Assembly: GCA_051650305.1 (NCBI GenBank)
Contig: JBOFIT010000227.1
Location: 1 to 10,616 of the forward strand
Source of the DNA: JBOFDK01 sp051650305
GTDB taxonomy: Bacteria; Bacillota; Clostridia; Lachnospirales; Cellulosilyticaceae
Direction of reading: 5' to 3'
Length of the DNA: 10,616 nt
In this document: positions 5,643 to 10,616 of the stretch, one piece after another
How positions within the stretch are numbered: position 1 is the stretch's first letter
Layout: the number at the start of each line of letters is the position of its first letter
Notes under the pieces: generated by a model
The model's input: only the letters and a program-made list of their open reading frames with translations
The model's database searches: none
Told to the model about the DNA's origin: nothing
Position numbers and translations under genes: made by a program

Positions 5643-7706
5643 TTAAATCTTAAATTTACTCGTCTGACTCGTTAAGTCTGCAAATAAAATTTGCGACTCA
5701 TCAACTGCCTGCTTGATACCTTTTAACAAAGTGACTTGTTGTTCGACATAATCATTAATATTCGTAATGGTTTCGGCACCTTCTTGTGCGCCTACACTCA
5801 TTTCATTAATCGCCTTACTTACTTCATCCGTCGCTTCACTTTGAGCTTCAATCGTATGGGCGATACGTGTCATACGCTCACCTACATCTCTTGTACTTTC
5901 TAATATTTGTAGGAAGGCTACTTCTGTCTCTTGCATATGTTGATTGCTTTCCTCGATGAAATGACGTTCTTTCTCCACGACTACTGACACTTCTTCGGTC
6001 TTATCTGTAATCTGTAATAAAATTTCTTCAATGCCCCTGGCTGACTTTCTACTTTCCTCCGCCAGTTTACGAATCTCATCTGCTACTACTGCAAAGCCCA
6101 TACCGTATTCCCCAGCTCTAGCTGCCTCGATAGAAGCATTAAGTGACAGTAAGTTTACTTGGTCTGCAATTCCTGTGATGATTTCTACTACCTTTCCAAT
6201 GTCCTTTGAATGAACGACAAGGCTTTCTAATGTTCCTTTAATCTCATCCGAAGATTGCTGTACTTTTTCAAAGACATCCCTTACACCAGCAAGTTTTACA
6301 GAGCCGTCTTCTGCTACTCCTAGTACACAATTACTTGCTCTTACGACTTCTTCTGCTCGTTCACTTACAACGGCTGCACTGCTTGTGATCTCTTCTATAC
6401 TAGCTGCCGTCTCTTGAACCACTGCCGCATTTTCTTGAAGTACACTGGTAATCCCTTGCACATAACCTCCGATAGCTACCATAGCTTCACTAGCCCCTGC
6501 TACCGAAGTATTAATCGCTTCTGTCTTTACCAGTAGACCATCCGTACTTTCAATGACTGACTTCATAAGTTCTCTTAGTTTCGCCACAAAACCATTGAAG
6601 TAATAACTTAATGCACCGATCTCATCTTTAGACTTCACTGAGATTCGCACCGTTAGGTCTCCCTCACCTTCAGCGATGCTTTGTAAATTATCACTCAGCT
6701 TCTTGATAGGTCGTATAATAACATACTTCACAACCATTCGGCTCAGTATCCCTATTAGAATAATAATGATAATCCCTTTAGTGATTAATTTTTTCATCCC
6801 TTGCAAGTCATCTACGATTATTGTAAGGATAGCTTTTGTCTCTGCTGTATTTTGGGCACTTATACGTCCAATAGCTTCTTTAAGCACTGCATACTCTTCG
6901 GTAGACATCTTTTCTTGGATAGCTCTCGCTTTTGCCTTGCTTGACGGCTCATAAAGTGCGAAAGCCTCCGCAGCTTGTCCTTGCAGACGATCAAAGTATT
7001 CTTTTACTTTAGCAAGTGCTTCTTCTGCACCTCTTATGGGCTTTTCCATAAGCTTTGTATAAGCTTCTTCAAAAAGCTTCGCCTCTTCCCCAAAAAGCTT
7101 GGAAGCTTCTGAAGCATCTGCCAAGTATCGCTGTAATTGCAGCTGCATATTTTGCCCATGCTCTCCTAATGCCTCATAGTACTCACGCTGGTTATTTCTA
7201 TTGTTCGCTTTAACTTGGCTATCTACTTGACTTAATGCTTGCGTTAAAGCCTTATACTCACCCACTACTAGCCCCTCTATCTTAGCCTTGGCATCTACTT
7301 CTTGTTCTGGTATGTATAGATGAAAAAGCTGGCTTACTTGCTGATGATACGCGTTAACCTGCTGCTTCACTAATTGGACATCCTTATAGGTCGGATGAGT
7401 CTCATCGATATTTCCAAACGCTCCTATACGTCTTTGGTACTCTTTGTGACTTGTTTCATACCCTTCTTTACTACTGCTATTTCCTGCCACGTATTGCTCC
7501 ACCGCAACTTGCATTTCTCCGATAGTGCAGGCTATTTCTAGACTCGCAAAAGACCTTTCCAAGTCTTTCTCCCGAATACTAACGACTTCATCATTCACCT
7601 GATTTACTTTTTGTCCAATCAAGAATATAACCACTACCACAAATACGATGATAAAGATCATGCTCATCTGTGTCTTCGTTTGTAATTTAATTCCCTTTTT
7701 CATCAT
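5643..7706 (-). CDS. Methyl-accepting chemotaxis protein with all-helical sensor
   Basis: Second transmembrane chemoreceptor, 687 residues, convergent with the first. Parts: short basic N-terminus; membrane helix (about 15-31); extracellular region of about 275 residues (32-308) that is almost wholly helical and rich in Glu, Gln, Lys and Ala; second membrane helix (about 309-329, with IIIIILIGI); HAMP (about 330-382, RPIKKLSD at 332-339 and DEIGALS at 361-367); signalling coiled coil to the end. The tip is at 515-549 with SLNASIEAARAGE (521-533) and GMGFAVVADEIRKLA (535-549). From the HAMP end to the C-terminus the length is identical to that of the other receptor, so it is also 44-heptad class. 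The sensor is longer than a single four-helix bundle (about 160) and could be a helical bimodular type, an inference. Translation may really begin at the second ATG (7703), because the binding site AAGGGGG (7710-7716) is only three bases from the first. Ligand unknown. Confidence 0.93.
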   Translation of the reverse strand: MMKKGIKLQTKTQMSMIFIIVFVVVVIFLIGQKVNQVNDEVVSIREKDLERSFASLEIACTIGEMQVAVEQYVAGNSSSKEGYETSHKEYQRRIGAFGNIDETHPTYKDVQLVKQQVNAYHQQVSQLFHLYIPEQEVDAKAKIEGLVVGEYKALTQALSQVDSQVKANNRNNQREYYEALGEHGQNMQLQLQRYLADASEASKLFGEEAKLFEEAYTKLMEKPIRGAEEALAKVKEYFDRLQGQAAEAFALYEPSSKAKARAIQEKMSTEEYAVLKEAIGRISAQNTAETKAILTIIVDDLQGMKKLITKGIIIIILIGILSRMVVKYVIIRPIKKLSDNLQSIAEGEGDLTVRISVKSKDEIGALSYYFNGFVAKLRELMKSVIESTDGLLVKTEAINTSVAGASEAMVAIGGYVQGITSVLQENAAVVQETAASIEEITSSAAVVSERAEEVVRASNCVLGVAEDGSVKLAGVRDVFEKVQQSSDEIKGTLESLVVHSKDIGKVVEIITGIADQVNLLSLNASIEAARAGEYGMGFAVVADEIRKLAEESRKSARGIEEILLQITDKTEEVSVVVEKERHFIEESNQHMQETEVAFLQILESTRDVGERMTRIAHTIEAQSEATDEVSKAINEMSVGAQEGAETITNINDYVEQQVTLLKGIKQAVDESQILFADLTSQTSKFKI

Positions 7707-7709
7707 TCG

Positions 7710-7716
7710 CCCCCTT
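7710..7716 (-). promoter_or_regulatory. Ribosome binding site favouring the second start of the minus-strand chemoreceptor
   Basis: AAGGGGG lies 3 bases before the first ATG (7704-7706) and 6 bases before the second (7701-7703). The second spacing is the more usual one, so the mature start is probably one codon later than the longest reading frame. Confidence 0.55.
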
Positions 7717-7735
7717 TTATGTATTCTACATTTCT

Positions 7736-7764
7736 ATTTTACACATATGTATATTTTTTCACAA
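7736..7764 (-). promoter_or_regulatory. Sigma-A-like promoter of the minus-strand chemoreceptor
   Basis: On the minus strand TTGTGA (7759-7764) and TAAAAT (7736-7741) are 17 bases apart. The start would be near 7729, with a leader of about 25 bases. The -35 box begins only five bases after the T-run of the germination operon terminator, so the two units are packed back to back on the same strand. Confidence 0.6.
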
Positions 7765-7768
7765 TAAT

Positions 7769-7814
7769 AAAAAAAGCGATTTTTCTATTTTTCTACAGAA
7801 AACTCACTTTTTTT
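7769..7814 (-). terminator. Intrinsic terminator of the germination operon
   Basis: On the minus strand a 17-position stem (7798-7814 with 7769-7785) has one G-U pair and one G-A mismatch, a 12-base loop, and ends in a run of seven T that is also the 3' arm of the stem. It begins six bases after the gerC stop. It is A/T-rich and less ideal than the other terminators in the window but placed correctly. Confidence 0.65.
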
Positions 7815-7820
7815 ACATTT

Positions 7821-8993
7821 TTATTCTTCTATTCCTGTACTTTCAATATCTACATTTACACCTATTTCAATAGGCATCTTCACAAACTCTCCCTGCTCCC
7901 ACCCCGGTCCATACACTTCCCAAAGCTTTGGATGTTTACGGTAAAGGGATAAGCCAAACTCCATATAGTCTATATTCATCGCTTTGGCCTCATCTATGCC
8001 TATACGCATCTGCTTGATGATTTCCTCTGCAATGACTCCTTCGATTTGTCTGACTGTCTCCTTGTCTACTAACTTCGCTTCTTCAGTGGCTTGATACTCC
8101 GCAATGTTACCTATGACATTTACTTCCACTACGCACATAAGCCCTTCTTCACTTTCTTTGAAGTGCTTCTTGCTTTGCTGCTCTTTCACTGTATAGGTGA
8201 TAGGCTTTCCATTGAAAGTCGCGACGATCGGTACATTCTTAATCTTACCTTCTACAAAAAGCTGGCTACGTACTTCTTCTTTGGTGAGATAATCTACGAA
8301 TGCATAGTCTTTAATAAGAGCTGCACCACTGATATTAATCTCATCTGTTTCACCTACGTCTTCTATATGAAAGACTGGAAGTGTGGAGATATGGGTCTCA
8401 TCCATCTGACGGATAAAGTTCCCTAGAAGCTGCTTCTCGAAGAAACATACAGGTCTTTCTTTGTTATTAAAATAATCCATGACGTAAAGTCCTAGTATTG
8501 GTTGCTCAGTATTTTCAATTTGGGTACTAAGGCCTGCTTCTCCATTGACAGCTAGTAACGGAACATTCCGTGCGATAAGCATATCACGTGATAAAGAACC
8601 TATAGCTCCTTTAAATAGCTCCGCATCTTTTAGTAGTTCCTCACCCATAAGAATAGTCTTTACATGGCTAAAACTTACAGTATCCTTACTTCTTATCTCT
8701 AAGTCATCAATACTAGAAGCCACCGTTGGTGCCTCTACAATGACCGTCGTCTCTGCATCCTTTGCGAGGCTCTCTGTACCTGATAATTTCCCAAAGTCAG
8801 GTATAGCATAAGTCATACGATACACCTTCTGTGCATCTGCTAGTACATTAGAGTCATAGGTATAGTCTGTATTTTTATCGATAGCAAACTCTAGAAGTAT
8901 GGAACGATTATTTACCTCCACACTATCCCAGCACCCTGTGAGCACAAGGGGTAATAAAAGAAAGGTCATTGCTTTTCCTATGATACGCTTCAT
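7821..8993 (-). CDS. gerC: Ger(x)C family spore germination lipoprotein
   Basis: C subunit of a GerA-type germinant receptor, a lipoprotein on the outer face of the inner spore membrane. The 390 residues are typical for the family. The signal peptide ends in the lipobox LTGC (18-21), so C21 should be lipidated, and the GCWDSVEVN stretch (20-28) is the family's standard start of the mature protein. The C-terminal block around FGLSLYRKHPKLW (346-358) and GPGW (362-365), then the closing beta strand near 375-387, are also characteristic. The ATG overlaps the gerB stop in an ATGA arrangement, and AGGTAGGTGG (9000-9009) lies six bases upstream, so translation is probably coupled to gerB. It is the last gene of the operon, followed by the terminator at 7769-7814. 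Known family role: needed for nutrient response together with the A and B subunits; the nutrient is not predictable from this sequence. Confidence 0.95.
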   Translation of the reverse strand: MKRIIGKAMTFLLLPLVLTGCWDSVEVNNRSILLEFAIDKNTDYTYDSNVLADAQKVYRMTYAIPDFGKLSGTESLAKDAETTVIVEAPTVASSIDDLEIRSKDTVSFSHVKTILMGEELLKDAELFKGAIGSLSRDMLIARNVPLLAVNGEAGLSTQIENTEQPILGLYVMDYFNNKERPVCFFEKQLLGNFIRQMDETHISTLPVFHIEDVGETDEINISGAALIKDYAFVDYLTKEEVRSQLFVEGKIKNVPIVATFNGKPITYTVKEQQSKKHFKESEEGLMCVVEVNVIGNIAEYQATEEAKLVDKETVRQIEGVIAEEIIKQMRIGIDEAKAMNIDYMEFGLSLYRKHPKLWEVYGPGWEQGEFVKMPIEIGVNVDIESTGIEE

Positions 8994-10087
8994 TGCTTGC
9001 CACCTACCTTTCTCACCTTAGCTACAACCAAAAGAATAAGGGGAATTACAAAGAGAAAGAGACTTCCTGTATACTTACTAAACTTCGTCATATACGCATA
9101 AGCTTCTCCAAGACTTCCTGGAATCATCGCTACGAAAAAGACGATAGGAATGAGTGGAAGCACTGTGACATTTTGTCTATTAAACTTAAAGACTTTACTT
9201 ATGGTAAGCCCTGCCACATAAAGACTTCCGCTAATATACATATACACACTCATAATCCACCAAGACATCATGAGAATCTCCTGATTTTCAAGGAATGAAC
9301 CTGGAAGTTGAATACTCTGCATCAGTGTAAGAACTGGCCATATTTGCTTACTACTAGTGACCATCCCTACACCCATAAAAGTCAAAGCAATGATAGCCAC
9401 TTCAATAGCCGCTATAATACCTGTGGCATAGATACATATCTTTCGCACTTTACTCGGCTTATTGACCAATGCACCGATGACTAGCATAAACTCTAGTGGC
9501 ATAAAAGTCATACTCATGATATAAGCCCCTGACAATACGCTAGCTGGTCCTGCTGTAAAGACAGGCAGAAGTTGACCATAGTCTGCTTTGATCAGCACAA
9601 GACCGAGCACAAATATGAGAGGTACGAATACGAAGTAGGCGAGTATCTCTGCCATACGACCACTAGCTTCTAACCCCGACTTAATAAGGTAATACACTGC
9701 AAAAAGAAGCATTAAGATGATGACTGGTAGCGGTGTCTGTGGCAAAAGCACCTTAGAGACCATCTCCGCAAAAAGGCGAATCTCTATACCTGCTCCTATG
9801 AGTAGCTTGACTACGAAAAGTATGATGACCAATCCACCTATCCACTTACTCAAGACTTTCGGTGCAAAGGTATCTAGCCCCTCACCAGGAAAACGATTCA
9901 GTAACTTGGTAATAAGGAGAATATAGATAAGACCTAATAAAAAGCCCCATATAGGTAGCATATAACCATCATGTCCTGCTAGCTCTGCTGCTACACGAGG
10001 AATGACCAGCATAGACATATTAAACATCTGTAAAATCAGCAAAAGTCTTGCTTGTCTTACAGATACATTGGCATTATGGGTATACAT
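8990..10087 (-). CDS. gerB: GerAB/ArcD/ProY family spore germination permease-like subunit
   Basis: B subunit of the germinant receptor, a membrane protein of the amino acid-polyamine-organocation (APC) superfamily fold. In this family it binds the nutrient germinant, usually an amino acid or sugar. The 365 residues are the normal length, with about ten hydrophobic helices (roughly 14-30, 44-64, 83-103, 117-136, 145-166, 186-206, 218-240, 270-293, 308-324, 341-358). The N-terminal VSVRQARLLLILQMFNMSML (9-28) matches the usual first helix entry, and WPVLTLMQSIQLPGSFLENQ (250-269) matches the conserved loop before helix 8. The ATG lies two bases after the gerA stop. Its binding site AAGGAG (10098-10103) is inside the end of gerA. 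The stop overlaps the gerC start. This spacing points to one co-translated A-B-C operon. Confidence 0.95.
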   Translation of the reverse strand: MYTHNANVSVRQARLLLILQMFNMSMLVIPRVAAELAGHDGYMLPIWGFLLGLIYILLITKLLNRFPGEGLDTFAPKVLSKWIGGLVIILFVVKLLIGAGIEIRLFAEMVSKVLLPQTPLPVIILMLLFAVYYLIKSGLEASGRMAEILAYFVFVPLIFVLGLVLIKADYGQLLPVFTAGPASVLSGAYIMSMTFMPLEFMLVIGALVNKPSKVRKICIYATGIIAAIEVAIIALTFMGVGMVTSSKQIWPVLTLMQSIQLPGSFLENQEILMMSWWIMSVYMYISGSLYVAGLTISKVFKFNRQNVTVLPLIPIVFFVAMIPGSLGEAYAYMTKFSKYTGSLFLFVIPLILLVVAKVRKVGGKQ

Positions 10088-10089
10088 CC

Positions 10090-10616
10090 TTACTCATCTC
10101 CTTTCTTTGGTTCACCATCGATATCCGTAGCTGTCTGCGCGCTGTCAGGACCTGGTGGTGTCTCTGTGATACGCTGGGAATCAGTCAGTCTGATACGTGT
10201 CTTCTGATGTTCTCTCGCATAACGTGGTCTACGGTTCTGCATAAAGAGTGGGAAGCGAATCACTGTATCTCTAAAGTCACGATAGCCATTCTGCTCGCCA
10301 GCTGTAAATGGTGCTAAGAATGGTGCACCAAAACTTTCTAATGAAGACATATGCGCTAATAGAAGCAGTGCCCCGATAAGGAACCCATATAATCCAAAAA
10401 GTGAGCTAATAACAATGAATACATAACGAAGCAATCTGAACGCTGCCGTTAGGTTATAGTCAGGAATAGCGAAAGTGGCCATCGCTGTAATAGCAACGAT
10501 AATAACAATCATCGGACTAATAAGCTTGGCATCTACTGCAGCTTGCCCGATGACGATACCACCTACAATCCCTATGGCATGCCCCACCGGTCCCGGCAAG
10601 CGTATACCTGCTTCTC
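10090..10616 (-). CDS. gerA: GerA family spore germination protein, C-terminal part (cut by window edge)
   Basis: A subunit of the germinant receptor in the inner spore membrane, recently regarded in this family as forming an oligomeric ion channel. Only about 174 C-terminal residues lie in the window; the reading frame stays open through the edge at 10616. The visible part begins with EAGIRLPGPVG (10584-10614), a strongly conserved GerA block. It continues through GIVGGIVIGQAAVDAKLISP and three to four membrane helices, then SSLESFGAPFLAPF and RDTVIRFPLFMQNRRPRY, all family hallmarks. The cytoplasmic tail after RPRY is about 43 residues, polar and rich in charged residues, Thr and Pro. An apparent start at 10599 is a TTG leucine codon inside the conserved block and is not the true start. 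First visible gene of the operon; promoter outside the window, expected from family knowledge to be sigma-G controlled. Confidence 0.95.
   Translation of the reverse strand, partial: EAGIRLPGPVGHAIGIVGGIVIGQAAVDAKLISPMIVIIVAITAMATFAIPDYNLTAAFRLLRYVFIVISSLFGLYGFLIGALLLLAHMSSLESFGAPFLAPFTAGEQNGYRDFRDTVIRFPLFMQNRRPRYAREHQKTRIRLTDSQRITETPPGPDSAQTATDIDGEPKKGDE

Noticed and set aside
7040..7105. Cluster of AAGCTT-like repeats in the minus-strand chemoreceptor
   Set aside because: It follows from the coding of a Lys/Leu/Glu-rich helical stretch (KLFGEEAKLFEEAY) and has no regular spacing at DNA level.
10090..10599. A complete 169-residue gene starting at 10599
   Set aside because: The codon at 10597-10599 is TTG inside the conserved GerA block EAGIRLPGPVG and the frame is open to the window edge, so this is the end of a longer gerA gene.
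1..10616. Mobile element, defence system, biosynthetic cluster or CRISPR array
   Set aside because: No transposase, integrase, nuclease, repeat-spacer pattern or synthetase is encoded; all genes belong to wall synthesis, sporulation, chemotaxis and germination, apart from one unknown small gene.

Overview
The window looks like ordinary chromosome from a low-GC, motile, endospore-forming Gram-positive anaerobe of the class Clostridia. A relative of Lachnospirales such as Cellulosilyticum is my guess, from protein style only. The evidence is the set of genes: a peptidoglycan precursor pair (ddl, murI), the forespore signalling gene spoIIR, two Firmicutes-type chemoreceptors and a gerA-B-C type spore germinant receptor operon. 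The coding is dense, intergenic regions are AT-rich, Shine-Dalgarno sequences are strong, and almost every transcription unit ends in a clear intrinsic terminator. I see no mobile element, CRISPR array, tRNA, rRNA or riboswitch. No stretch longer than about 300 bases lacks a gene.

Layout. (1) Positions 1-2100: a minus-strand operon, ddl then murI, with a promoter at 1975-2003 and a terminator at 4-25. It supplies D-glutamate and D-Ala-D-Ala for the cell wall. A perfect hairpin sits across the ddl stop codon just before the murI ribosome binding site. (2) Positions 2093-2839: minus-strand spoIIR, a single-gene unit preceded by a sequence that fits the sigma-F forespore promoter consensus; its terminator stem contains its own stop codon. 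(3) Positions 2949-3368: a plus-strand single gene for a 101-residue protein of unknown function, with its own good sigma-A-like promoter and strong terminator. (4) Positions 3387-7764: two convergent chemoreceptor genes, one on each strand, sharing one bidirectional terminator at 5585-5632. They have different sensor domains, but signalling domains of identical length that count as the 44-heptad class. (5) Positions 7769-10616: a minus-strand germinant receptor operon read gerA (cut by the window edge), gerB, gerC, tightly packed and ending in a terminator at 7769-7814.

How it fits together. The region holds cell wall synthesis, commitment to sporulation (SpoIIR releases sigma-E activity in the mother cell), chemotaxis and return to growth from the spore. 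Each unit has its own promoter and terminator, so they appear to be neighbours rather than one pathway. I found no convincing undescribed multi-gene system. The points most worth a second look are the ddl/murI intercistronic hairpin, the direct repeat upstream of the ddl promoter, the sigma-F-like site at spoIIR, the orphan 101-residue gene and the very basic N-terminal tail of the first chemoreceptor.
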